This document shows, one piece after another, positions 1-7,099 of a stretch of 35,500 nt of DNA. Source of the stretch: Teichococcus aerophilus (GTDB lineage Bacteria; Pseudomonadota; Alphaproteobacteria; Acetobacterales; Acetobacteraceae). Both the position numbers and the translations under genes were made by a program. The stretch is taken from contig NZ_JACTVA010000052.1 of assembly GCF_014490485.1 (NCBI RefSeq), positions 1-35,500 of the forward strand, given 5' to 3'. Below the pieces are notes generated by a model, which saw only the letters and a program-made list of their open reading frames with translations, was not told the origin of the DNA and did not search any database. The number at the start of each line of letters is the position of its first letter. Position 1 is the stretch's first letter.

Positions 1-103
1 CGCCTCAGCAGCCAAGATCATCAATCTCATCTTCCTAGAATTACTTCCAGAAAACCCGATGCAATTTTAAAAGAACCTTCCGGCGATTTCCGTCGGGACG
101 CGG

Positions 104-132
104 TATTTAGCGATTTCTCAACCGCTCGTCAA
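104..132 (-). promoter_or_regulatory. Strong sigma70-like promoter reading off the left edge
   Basis: On the minus strand there is a TTGACG -35 box (127-132), a 17-bp spacer and a TAAATA -10 box (104-109), set in a stretch much richer in A+T than the rest of the window. Transcription would start near position 97 and run out of the left edge. Positions 1-100 contain no coding sequence I can recognise, so the transcript would have a leader of about 100 nt or more. What it transcribes is unknown; a stable RNA operon or a housekeeping gene are both possible. Confidence 0.5.
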
Positions 133-182
133 CCCCAACCTTCAGTCAATCACCGTCCGTTCGCCGTTAGCAGCGCCAACCG

Positions 183-218
183 GCGGCGTGGGGGGCTTAT
201 ATGGCTCCCCAGCGCCGC
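183..218. other. GC-rich hairpin downstream of the Bug gene
   Basis: GCGGCG (183-188) pairs with CGCCGC (213-218), and a second stem of seven pairs with one G-T wobble (190-196 with 204-210) encloses a short AT-rich loop. It lies about 45 nt beyond the stop codon of the minus-strand Bug-family gene and could end its transcript. A run of six T's follows about 12 nt later on the plus strand, so a plus-strand terminator is also possible. Function is inferred from position only. Confidence 0.35.
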
Positions 219-263
219 TGCCTAGCCCCTTTTTTGAACTTTCTGCGTAATCGGCAAAATGGC

Positions 264-1238
264 TCAGCTATCGGCCTGGATGCCGTTGTCCCGAATGACC
301 TTCCCCCAGCGGTCGATCTCCGTCTGCAGGAACCGTCCGCACTCTTGGGGAGAGGACGCCACGACGTCCGCGCCCTGCTCCTCGATCTTGGCGCGGACGT
401 CGGGGTCGGCCAGCACCTTCATCAGTGCGGCATGCATCCGGTCCAGGATCGGCTGCGGGGTTCCGGCCCGGCCCAGCATGGCCCACCAGGTTGGCGCCTC
501 GAAATCAGTCAGGCCCTGCTCGGCGAAGCTCGGCGTGCCGGGCACGTGCCGGCTCTGGGTCCTGGTGGTCACGCCCAGCGGGCGCAGCACGCCGGCTTTG
601 ATATGCTGGCTGATCACCACCACGTTGGACATGAACAGGGGCACATGCCCCGCCACCGCATCCTGCGTGGCCGGGCCGCCGCCGCGATACGGCACATGCA
701 CCATCTTGAAGCCGCCCCGCTGCTGCAGCAGCGTGGTGGCCACGTGGGCCAGCCCGCCCACGCCGCTGGTGGCGTAGTTCAGGGTATCCGGCGCCTTCTT
801 CGCCGCCGCCACCACATCGGCATAGGTGCGGTAGGGGGTGCTCGCATGCGCCACCAGGGCCAGCGGGCCCGTCGCCACCAGGCAGACCGGGGCGAAAGCC
901 TCCATGGTGCGGAAGGGCAGGCGCATCACGCTCTCATTGGTGGCCTGGGTGTCGTAGGCCAGCATCCAGCTGTAGCCATCCGGCTGCACCCGCGCCGCCT
1001 CGATCGCCCCGATCGAGCCCGAGGCGCCGCCACGGTTGTCGATCACCACCGGCCGGCCGAGTACCTCGCCCAGCTTGGGCTGGAGGATGCGGGCCACGGT
1101 ATCGGTACTGCCACCCGGCGGCCACGGCACAATCAGGCGGACCGGCCGGTCCGGCCAGGTCTCCTCCGCCCGCAGCAGGCCCGGCATCGCCAGGCCCGCC
1201 GCCGTCAAGGCCAGCAGCCTCCTCCGGTCGGTGATCAT
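264..1238 (-). CDS. Tripartite tricarboxylate transporter (Bug family) substrate-binding protein
   Basis: This is a periplasmic binding protein of the Bug/TctC family, 324 aa. Family members bind carboxylates, nicotinate or related small acids for TTT transporters, and most are orphans without linked membrane genes, as here. The start at 1238 is chosen because GGAG lies a suitable distance upstream and the protein then opens with a signal peptide (MITDRRRLLALTAAGLAMPG, cleavage probably after LLRA). The family hallmarks WPDRPVRLIVPWPPGGSTD, near residues 28-46, and VIDNRGGASGSIGA are present, and the length is normal. An in-frame extension to 1316 lacks these signals. The ligand cannot be read from sequence. 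The nearest regulator is the LysR gene at 1692-2582, on the same strand but separated by 453 nt. Confidence 0.93.
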   Translation of the reverse strand: MITDRRRLLALTAAGLAMPGLLRAEETWPDRPVRLIVPWPPGGSTDTVARILQPKLGEVLGRPVVIDNRGGASGSIGAIEAARVQPDGYSWMLAYDTQATNESVMRLPFRTMEAFAPVCLVATGPLALVAHASTPYRTYADVVAAAKKAPDTLNYATSGVGGLAHVATTLLQQRGGFKMVHVPYRGGGPATQDAVAGHVPLFMSNVVVISQHIKAGVLRPLGVTTRTQSRHVPGTPSFAEQGLTDFEAPTWWAMLGRAGTPQPILDRMHAALMKVLADPDVRAKIEEQGADVVASSPQECGRFLQTEIDRWGKVIRDNGIQADS

Positions 1239-1416
1239 TCTCTTGTACGCTCCTATCGCTCCCAGAACCCCGCGCGGCTTGTGCCGTCTGTGGGGAATTC
1301 GGCATGGCCGGGCCACGCTTCATTACGCAGAGTGCAGCATTCCTATGGGGCACAGGGCAAGCATGTTCGGACTTGGCGGCGGCCGGGGCCGTACGTTGCC
1401 TGGATGGGTAGACAGG

Positions 1417-1630
1417 TTGAGAGGGCTCTGCCCCCTCAAACTCCCCCGGCAGGGGATACGATCCCCTGCACCCACGGTCAGTCAGCCACACGTCTGGCGT
1501 TGGCCGAAGGCCGTTTTAAATCAATGGTCTCAATGGATGGGCCCCACGCTGGTCTGGCCGACATGAGGGTTTGCAAAGGCCACAGGCCTTTGGTGGGGAG
1601 AGTTTGAGAAGGGCAAGGCCCCCTCTCAAA
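1417..1630. repeat. Family-2 inverted-repeat element with nested hairpins
   Basis: This is a roughly 214-bp intergenic element with degenerate terminal inverted repeats of about 40 nt. Both ends, read inwards, begin TTGAGAGGG and continue through a C-rich segment, TCAAACTC and CCCC. Each end folds locally: 1417-1439 pairs TTGAG with CTCAA and GGGC with GCCC; 1449-1469 is a perfect 9-bp stem with loop ACG; 1574-1592 is a perfect 8-bp stem (CAAAGGCC, loop ACA); 1603-1630 pairs TTTGAGA with TCTCAAA. It lies 61 nt beyond the stop codon of the LysR gene. The primary sequence is unrelated to the ten-copy family elsewhere in the window, but the design of hairpin ends facing each other is the same. 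Confidence 0.6.
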
Positions 1631-1691
1631 AGCACTTCGTCCAATCGTGTCCAGGTAAGAGCTCCCACGCTCTACCGAACCTCGGCAGCCC

Positions 1692-2582
1692 TCACCCCTC
1701 CCGGTCGGGAAGCCCACCCGGTTCGTGCCGGAAGCTATCGATGATGTGGCGTTCCAGGGCCTGGGCCACGGCGGTCTCGCTGCCGGTGGCCAAGGCGATC
1801 TCGAATTCCGGCAAAGGCGGCAGGCCGTCCGACTCGTCCAGCACCCGCAGGCCGGGCGGCAGCGGCGCGGCCAGGCCGACGGTGATGGCCAGCCCGGCCA
1901 GCACCACCGCATGGGTGCCCATCTGCGAGCTGGAACTATAGGTGACGCACCAGGGCTGACCGGCCGCATCCAGCGCCGCCGTCGCCGCCCGCCGCCAGAC
2001 GCAGCTCGGCTGGGCCAGGGAGAGCCGCAGCGGCGAGCGCCGGTGCACCGCGTGGGCGGAGGAGCCGACCCAGTGCAGCGGGCCCTTCCAGAGCGAGACC
2101 GAATCCTGCTCCCGCCCATTGCCGGCGGAGAACAGGGTCAGGTCCAACTCGCCCCGCTCCAGCCGGTGCAGCAATTCGGTGGAGGGGGCGGTGATGACCT
2201 CCATCTCCACCGCCGGGTGGCTCTCGGCGAAGCGGGCGAGGATTTCCGGCAGCCAGATCAGCACGTAGTCATCCGGCGTGCCGAGTCGGACATGCCCGGT
2301 GACGTCGGGCGAGCGGAAATTGGCCAGGATCTCGTCGTGCATGGCCAGCCAGGGGCGCACGCGTTCCAGCAGCCAGGAGCCGTGCGGGGTCAGGGCGAAG
2401 CCGCGATGGCCGCGGATCAGCAGCGGCTGGCCCAGCGTTTCCTCCAGCCGCCGCATCTGCATCGACACGGCCGACTGGGTGCGGCCTACCCGCTGCGCCG
2501 CACGGGTCACGCTGGCTCCATCCGCAATCAGCACGAAGGAGCGGAGCAGGTCGGGGTCGAGACCGGGGGGTAGACCGAGCAT
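1692..2582 (-). CDS. LysR-family transcriptional regulator
   Basis: This is a LysR-type regulator of 296 aa, a normal length. The N-terminal winged helix-turn-helix is clear: DLLRSFVLIADGASVTRAAQ, then VGRTQSAVSMQMRRLEETLG with its recognition helix, then LLIRGHRGFALTPHG. The effector-binding domain follows from about residue 90 (GHVRLGTPDDYVLIWLPEIL). The ATG at 2582 is preferred over a TTG at 2597. A TTGACG/TGATAA promoter ends only 8 nt upstream of that ATG, so the mRNA may be leaderless and would exclude the TTG. The gene is divergent from the DUF1127 gene and is followed by the family-2 element. Its targets are unknown; the Bug gene downstream or the divergent gene are candidates. Confidence 0.92.
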   Translation of the reverse strand: MLGLPPGLDPDLLRSFVLIADGASVTRAAQRVGRTQSAVSMQMRRLEETLGQPLLIRGHRGFALTPHGSWLLERVRPWLAMHDEILANFRSPDVTGHVRLGTPDDYVLIWLPEILARFAESHPAVEMEVITAPSTELLHRLERGELDLTLFSAGNGREQDSVSLWKGPLHWVGSSAHAVHRRSPLRLSLAQPSCVWRRAATAALDAAGQPWCVTYSSSSQMGTHAVVLAGLAITVGLAAPLPPGLRVLDESDGLPPLPEFEIALATGSETAVAQALERHIIDSFRHEPGGLPDREG

Positions 2583-2590
2583 GGCGAGGA

Positions 2591-2619
2591 TTATCAATCC
2601 GCCTGATGGGGACCGTCAA
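2591..2619 (-). promoter_or_regulatory. LysR gene promoter with overlapping T-N11-A operator
   Basis: The minus strand carries TTGACG (2614-2619), a 17-bp spacer and TGATAA (2591-2596). The predicted transcription start is near 2584, 1-3 nt from the ATG at 2582. An inverted repeat ATCA-N7-TGAT (2593-2607) contains the T-N11-A pattern typical of LysR binding sites and covers the -10 box, which suggests autorepression. The elements are seen directly; the regulation is inferred. Confidence 0.5.
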
Positions 2620-2696
2620 AACAATTCGTTTTCTTTATTCCGCATCGTCACCCACCTTCTGAGGCATCAATCCCGGAGCTTGAAAGGCCCCTTCCG

Positions 2697-2933
2697 ATGT
2701 CCGCCCATCTTGGCCACGCCTCCTCCCTGCGGTCCGCGCACGTCGCCCGCTCCCCTGGCTGGTCCGTCCTTCTCCGCCGCATCTTCACCGTCGTCGAGAC
2801 GCGGATGCAGTTGCAGGAACTGGATGACCGGATGCTGCGAGACGTCGGCATGTCCCGTGGCGACGCCCTGCACGAAGCCAACCGCGCCCCCTGGGATATC
2901 GGCCCGGACGGGAAGCCGACCATCCGCTTCTGA
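2697..2933 (+). CDS. DUF1127 (YjiS-like) small protein
   Basis: This is a 78-aa protein whose C-terminal half matches the DUF1127 pattern: an arginine-containing helix (LLRRIFTVVETRMQLQELDD), then RMLRDVGMSRGDALHEANRA. Short DUF1127 proteins in alphaproteobacteria have been linked to RNA turnover and to phosphate and carbon metabolism. That role comes from family knowledge, not from this sequence. The first 20 residues are low-complexity and poorly conserved in the family, so the exact start is not certain. It is divergent from the LysR gene, with 114 nt between the two starts, and may share its operator. About 200 nt without recognisable features separate it from the next gene. Confidence 0.85.
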   Translation: MSAHLGHASSLRSAHVARSPGWSVLLRRIFTVVETRMQLQELDDRMLRDVGMSRGDALHEANRAPWDIGPDGKPTIRF

Positions 2934-3131
2934 GCCGCGATCGTCCACGGCTCAACCAGCCGGGGGACTCCGAGTACACAGCGCCATCCAAGTCCGCCGT
3001 GCGTCTGCCGCCCCTATCGGCGGCAGACCCGGCCCAGGCCCACACCTCCCAGGCCAGGGTCCCGCGATCCTGGCCTGGACACCAATGCCGCCCGCCGCTC
3101 ATCTGGATGTCTTCCTGGAAAGGCGTGGACG

Positions 3132-3503
3132 ATGACCCTGGCGAACTGGATGGTCCTGCTGGCGGCGCTGCTGCCCTTTCCCACCGTGCTGATCGCCAAG
3201 GTAGGCGCGAGCTTCGACAACACCGCCCCCCGCGCCTACCTGGAACGCCAGACCGGCTTCCGGCAGCGGGCGGACTGGGCCCACCGCAATCACTTCGAAG
3301 TCTTCCCCGCCTTCGCCGCCGCCGTCATCCTGGCGCAAATGGCCGGCGCATCCCAAGGGCGGATCGATACCCTGGCCGTGGCCTTCCTGCTGCTGCGCCT
3401 GGCCTATACCGGCGCGTACCTGGCCAATATCAGCAGCCTCCGCTCCGCCCTGTTCGCGCTGAGCATGGGCTGCGTGATCTGGCTGTTCGTCCTGCCCGTC
3501 TGA
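3132..3503 (+). CDS. MAPEG family membrane protein
   Basis: This is a 123-aa integral membrane protein with four predicted hydrophobic helices, the normal size for bacterial MAPEG proteins. The family's N-x-x-E motif appears as NHFEVFPAFAAAVILAQMAG after the first loop. The third and fourth helices are LAVAFLLLRLAYTGAYLANI and LRSALFALSMGCVIWLFVLP. MAPEG proteins include glutathione-dependent transferases and eicosanoid enzymes in eukaryotes; bacterial members such as this are mostly uncharacterised. The gene is monocistronic. Copy a of the intergenic repeat begins 113 nt after its stop codon. Confidence 0.9.
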   Translation: MTLANWMVLLAALLPFPTVLIAKVGASFDNTAPRAYLERQTGFRQRADWAHRNHFEVFPAFAAAVILAQMAGASQGRIDTLAVAFLLLRLAYTGAYLANISSLRSALFALSMGCVIWLFVLPV

Positions 3504-3616
3504 CGCCGGGTGCGGGCGTCCACCGGGCGGCTTGCCAATGTTTTCATCGTACGGGGGCGGCTTTCGCTTCCCAGGGGCGGGGCTTGGGTCTGCTCTGGAT
3601 AGATGGGAGTGGGAGT

Positions 3617-3861
3617 AAGGCCGGGGAAAGAATTCCCCGGACCCCTTCTTTCTTCTTTCGAGTTTTTGCTGGTGTGGCTGTTGAGGGCGCGGACTTGAAA
3701 GAAGGTCGAGTGCGCCGGAGGTCTAGGACCTTCGGCGACTGACAGTTCAGCCCGCATGGCCATTTCAAATATAATTAGAGGCGTCCGCCCTCAGTCCTGC
3801 AGCGCTGCCCCAAACTCGAAGAAATAAAAGAAGGGGTCCGGGGAATTCTTTCCCCGGCCTT
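3617..3861 (+). repeat. Intergenic hairpin repeat, copy a (forward)
   Basis: This is a 245-bp copy bounded by AAGGCC and GGCCTT. The left arm hairpin is CCGGGGAAAGAATTCCCCGG and the right arm is CCGGGGAATTCTTTCCCCGG. The terminal inverted repeat extends inwards through the CCCCTTCTTT tract to CGAGTTT. The central hairpin (3713-3737) is an 11-bp stem with loop TAG, and one stem position is a G-T wobble. An AT-rich core follows GTTCAGCCCGC and TGGCCAT. The copy lies between the MAPEG stop and the M20 start and is the copy farthest from a stop codon. Confidence 0.9.
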
Positions 3862-3888
3862 CTCCCCTAACCCAATGCACCTCGAAAT

Positions 3889-3916
3889 GGCGCCTCCGTC
3901 CCCGGAGGTGGGCGCC
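3889..3916 (+). other. Hairpin upstream of the M20 gene
   Basis: GGCGCCTCC pairs with GGAGG and GGCGCC across a short loop, with a small bulge, about 80 nt upstream of the M20 start. It is followed by no U tract, so it is not an obvious terminator. It could be a 5'-UTR structure or simply chance in GC-rich DNA. Confidence 0.25.
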
Positions 3917-3996
3917 CTACCCGTCCTTACCTTCCCTGCCTTGACGCTGGCCCGCCCCGGCCGCACTCCCTCAGCACAGGTTGGAGGAGACGCCCC

Positions 3997-5427
3997 ATGC
4001 GCAACACGGAAGAGATCTGGCAGCACGTCGAGGCCAAGAAGGACGACTTCATCGCCTTGAGCGATCGCGTCTGGGGCATGCCGGAGTTGCTGTACGCCGA
4101 GTTCCGCTCCTGCGCCGAGCATGTGGAGATGCTGGAGCAGCAGGGTTTCGGCGTGACGCGGGACCTGGCCGGCATTCCCACCGCCATCATGGGCGAGGCG
4201 GGCGAGGAAGGTCCGGTCATCGCCATCCTGGGCGAGTATGACGCGCTGCCCGGCCTGAGCCAGGAGTCCGGCGTGGCCGAGCCGCGCCCGGTGGAGGCCG
4301 GCGGCCACGGCCATGGCTGCGGCCACAACCTGCTGGGCGCCGCCGCCCTCTTGGCCGCCACGGCCGTGAAGGACCACCTGGAGAAGAATGGCCTAAAAGC
4401 CCGCGTGCGCTACTACGGCTGCCCGGCCGAGGAAGGCGGCGCCGCCAAGACCTTCATGGCCCGCGCCGGCTGCTTCGACGATGTGGACGCCGCCATCACC
4501 TGGCACCCCTTCGCCTGGGCTGGCGTGCAGGAGGCGGATTCGCTGGCGAATACCCGCATCGACTTCACCTTCACCGGCCGGTCCAGCCACGCCGCGGCGG
4601 CGCCGCATCTGGGGCGCTCCGCGCTCGATGCCGTCGAGCTGATGAATGTCGGCGTGAACTACATGCGCGAGCATATGCCGAGCGACGCGCGCATCCACTA
4701 CGCCTACCTCAATGCCGGCGGCATCGCGCCCAACGTGGTGCAGGGCGAGGCCAAGGTGCGCTACGCCGTGCGCGCCCACACGCTGCACGAGATGTTCGGC
4801 CTGATCGAGCGGGTGAAGAAGATCGCCCAGGGCGCGGCGCTGATGACCGAGACGAAGGTGGAGATCAAGATCCTCTCCGCCGTGTCCAACCTGCTGGCCA
4901 ACACGCCGCTGGAGCAGGCCATGCACGACAACTTCATGCGCCTCGGCCCCGTGCCGTTCGACGATGAGGACCGGGAGTTCGCCCGCAAGATCCAGGCGAC
5001 GCTGACGCCGCAGGACATCGCCAGTAACTACAACCGCTCCGGCTTCAAGCCGCGCGCGGGGCAGGAATTCTGCGAGGCCATCCAGCCGCCGATCCCCGAG
5101 CGCAGCGGCGTACCGCAGCTGGGCTCCACCGATGTCGGCGACGTCTCCTGGGTCGTGCCGACGGTGCAGGCCAGCGGCGCGACGCTGGCCATCGGTACCC
5201 CGGCGCATTCCTGGCAGTGGACCGCGCAAGGCAAGATGCCGGCAGCCCATAAGGGCATGGTGCACGTGGCAAAGGCCATGGCCGGCACCGCCATCGACCT
5301 GATCGCCCGGCCGGAGCTGCTGGCCGCCGCGAAGGCCGACCTGGCCGCCCGCACGGCGGAGACGCCCTATGTCTGCCCGATCCCGGAAGACGTGGCACCG
5401 CCACTGAACATGGGCTCTGGGGTCTGA
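3997..5427 (+). CDS. M20 family amidohydrolase (AbgB-like)
   Basis: This is a zinc-dependent M20D amidohydrolase of 476 aa, close in length to E. coli AbgB (aminobenzoyl-glutamate hydrolase subunit). Relatives remove acyl groups from N-acyl amino acids or split amide bonds. Metal-site motifs are visible: GEYDALPG (79-86), GGHGHGCGHN (102-111), PAEEGG (143-148) and the dimerisation-domain motif TGRSSHAAAAPHLGRSALDA. There is no signal peptide, so it is cytoplasmic. A strong Shine-Dalgarno (GGAGGAG) supports this start. The gene ends in its own intrinsic terminator and then repeat copy b. It may work with the FMN monooxygenase and amino-acid ABC transporter on the other side of coaA, but that link is inferred. 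Confidence 0.9.
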   Translation: MRNTEEIWQHVEAKKDDFIALSDRVWGMPELLYAEFRSCAEHVEMLEQQGFGVTRDLAGIPTAIMGEAGEEGPVIAILGEYDALPGLSQESGVAEPRPVEAGGHGHGCGHNLLGAAALLAATAVKDHLEKNGLKARVRYYGCPAEEGGAAKTFMARAGCFDDVDAAITWHPFAWAGVQEADSLANTRIDFTFTGRSSHAAAAPHLGRSALDAVELMNVGVNYMREHMPSDARIHYAYLNAGGIAPNVVQGEAKVRYAVRAHTLHEMFGLIERVKKIAQGAALMTETKVEIKILSAVSNLLANTPLEQAMHDNFMRLGPVPFDDEDREFARKIQATLTPQDIASNYNRSGFKPRAGQEFCEAIQPPIPERSGVPQLGSTDVGDVSWVVPTVQASGATLAIGTPAHSWQWTAQGKMPAAHKGMVHVAKAMAGTAIDLIARPELLAAAKADLAARTAETPYVCPIPEDVAPPLNMGSGV

Positions 5428-5446
5428 CGCCTCCGCTCACAGAACA

Positions 5447-5475
5447 AAGCCTGGGGTCGTTCCCCGGCTTTTTTT
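5447..5475 (+). terminator. Intrinsic terminator of the M20 gene
   Basis: AAGCC-T-GGGG pairs with CCCC-GGCTT across a 5-nt loop with one bulged T, and the stem runs into seven consecutive T's (5469-5475). This is the clearest classical rho-independent terminator in the window. It lies 19 nt after the M20 stop codon and just before repeat copy b. Confidence 0.85.
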
Positions 5476-5494
5476 GTGTGATCTGTGAGAAAGG

Positions 5495-5740
5495 AAGGCC
5501 GGGGAAAGAATTCCCCGGACCCTATCTTCTTTTTTCGAGTTTTTGCCGGCGTGGCTGCTGGAAGGTTTGGCCTTCAGACACGGCTGGGTGCGCCGGAGGT
5601 CTGGGACCTCCGGCGACTGACGGTTCAGCCCGCGTGGCCCATTTCAAATATCATTAGAAGCGTCCGTCCTCAGTCCTGCAGCGCTGTCCCAAACTTGCAG
5701 AAAGAAAAGAAGGGGTCCGGGGAATTCTTTCCCCGGCCTT
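5495..5740 (+). repeat. Intergenic hairpin repeat, copy b (forward)
   Basis: This is a 246-bp copy between convergent genes, 67 nt after the M20 stop and 19 nt from the coaA stop. Both terminal arms have the CCGGGGAA/TTCCCCGG stem. The central 11-bp stem has loop TGG. It contains GTTCAGCCCGCGTGGCCCAT followed by the AT-rich core. The left pyrimidine tract is altered (CCCTATCTTCTTTTTT). Confidence 0.92.
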
Positions 5741-5759
5741 CCCTCCCGCAACCTCTGGA

Positions 5760-6695
5760 TCAGAAGCGGCGCAGCAGGACCTGGTCTGCCGCGTGGTCGG
5801 CGCGCTTGTGGACCACGACGTCGGCGCGCGGGCGGGTGGGCAGGATGTTCTCCTGCAGGTTGGGCAGGTTGATGGTTTGCCACAGCTTGATGGCGAAGGC
5901 CTGCGCTTCGTCGTCTGAGATCGCGGCAAGGTGGTGGAAGTAGCTGGCCGGGTTCTGGAACGCCGTGGCCTTCAGCAGCATGAAGCGGCGGATGTACCAT
6001 TGTTCGATATCGGCCGGCTCGGCATCGACATAGATGGTCAGGTCGAAGAAGTCCGTGGCCGTGTGGGTCGGGGTTGGCTTGCCCTCGGCCGCGCTGCCGA
6101 GTTGCAGGACGTTCAGTCCCTCGAAGATCAGGATGTCCGGGTGGCTGACGGTCTGCAGCACGTCCGGCAACGCATCGTAGGCCTGGTGGGAATAGACGGG
6201 CAGGCTGGCTTCCCCCGCTGTGCGGATGTCGGAGAGGAAGCGGATCATCCGCCGGACGTCGTAGCTTTCCGGGTAGCCCTTGCGCTGCATCAGGCCACGC
6301 GCCTGAAGCTCCTTCGTCGGGTAGATGAAACCGTCGGTGGCCACCAGGTCCACGCGCGGATGGTCCGGCCAGAGGGAGAGCAGCGTGCGCAGCAGCCGCG
6401 CCACCGTGCTCTTGCCCACCGCCACGCTGCCCGCGACCGCCACCACATAGGGCCGGCGCGCGGCGGGGCGGCCGACGAAATCATCCGCCACGCGCGCCAT
6501 GGTCCGGGTGGCGTTGACATGCAGGTTGATCAACCGCGTCAACGGCAGGAACACCTCCTCCACCTCCGCCATGGAAAGCGGCTCGCCCGTGGCGCGCAAC
6601 GCCTCCAGGTCACTCTCGACGAGCGGCATCGGCACGCTCGATCGCAGGCGCGCCCATTCGGCGCGGGTGAAAGCGGAATGGCTGGTCGTTTCCAT
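5760..6695 (-). CDS. coaA: Type I pantothenate kinase
   Basis: CoaA phosphorylates pantothenate with ATP, the first committed step of coenzyme A synthesis, in the cytoplasm. The protein is 311 aa, typical for the prokaryotic type I enzyme. The Walker A motif GSVAVGKST (89-97) follows VVAVA. Other family motifs include VDLVATDGFIYPTKEL, RKGYPESYDVRRMIRFL, YSHQAYD, DILIFEGLNVLQ and IYVDAEPADIEQWYIRRF. The C-terminal NLPNLQENILPTRPRADVVV is also characteristic. The gene is flanked by repeat copies b (3' side) and c (5' side) and appears to be transcribed alone. Confidence 0.97.
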   Translation of the reverse strand: METTSHSAFTRAEWARLRSSVPMPLVESDLEALRATGEPLSMAEVEEVFLPLTRLINLHVNATRTMARVADDFVGRPAARRPYVVAVAGSVAVGKSTVARLLRTLLSLWPDHPRVDLVATDGFIYPTKELQARGLMQRKGYPESYDVRRMIRFLSDIRTAGEASLPVYSHQAYDALPDVLQTVSHPDILIFEGLNVLQLGSAAEGKPTPTHTATDFFDLTIYVDAEPADIEQWYIRRFMLLKATAFQNPASYFHHLAAISDDEAQAFAIKLWQTINLPNLQENILPTRPRADVVVHKRADHAADQVLLRRF

Positions 6696-6812
6696 CCCTC
6701 GGCCTTAGAGCGGGACCGGCCAGGGTGGAAGCACCGATGCCACCTGCGCGGCGCGCCTTGGCGCCATGCTTCGGAGGCTTGGTGCGTGTCAGGCGGGGCG
6801 AAGGGTGCAGGC

Positions 6813-7054
6813 AGGCCGGGGAAAGAATTCCCCGGACCCCTTCTTTCTTTTTCGAGTTGTTGCTGGTGTGGCTGTTGGGCGCGCTGTCTTGAGAGACGGC
6901 TGGGCGCGCCGGAGGTCTAGGACCTCCGGCGACTGACGGTTCAGCCCGCGTGGCCCATATTAAGAATCATCAAGAACGTCCGCTCTCGGTCTTGCAGCGC
7001 CGCGCCAAACTCGCAGAAAAAAGAAGGGGTCTGGGGAATTCCTTCCCCAGCCTT
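6813..7054 (+). repeat. Intergenic hairpin repeat, copy c (forward)
   Basis: This is a 242-bp copy lying 45 nt from the stop of the FMN monooxygenase gene and 117 nt from the coaA start. Its left arm stem is CCGGGGAA/TTCCCCGG, but its right arm is CTGGGGAA/TTCCCCAG, a paired change that keeps the stem intact. The central stem is identical to the consensus, with loop TAG. The core reads CCCATATTAAGAATCATCAAG. Confidence 0.92.
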
Positions 7055-7099
7055 CCTTCTCCCCCGTCAAACGCCGCGCTGGACGGAAAACAGTCCCCC

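Noticed and set aside
1-263. tRNA or rRNA gene at the left edge
   Set aside because: No T-arm motif (GTTCGAAT-like), CCA end or recognisable rRNA sequence is visible; only a promoter and hairpin are supported.
1238-1607. Coding sequence upstream of the Bug gene
   Set aside because: Open frames here are short or antisense, lack ribosome-binding sites and overlap the family-2 inverted repeat.
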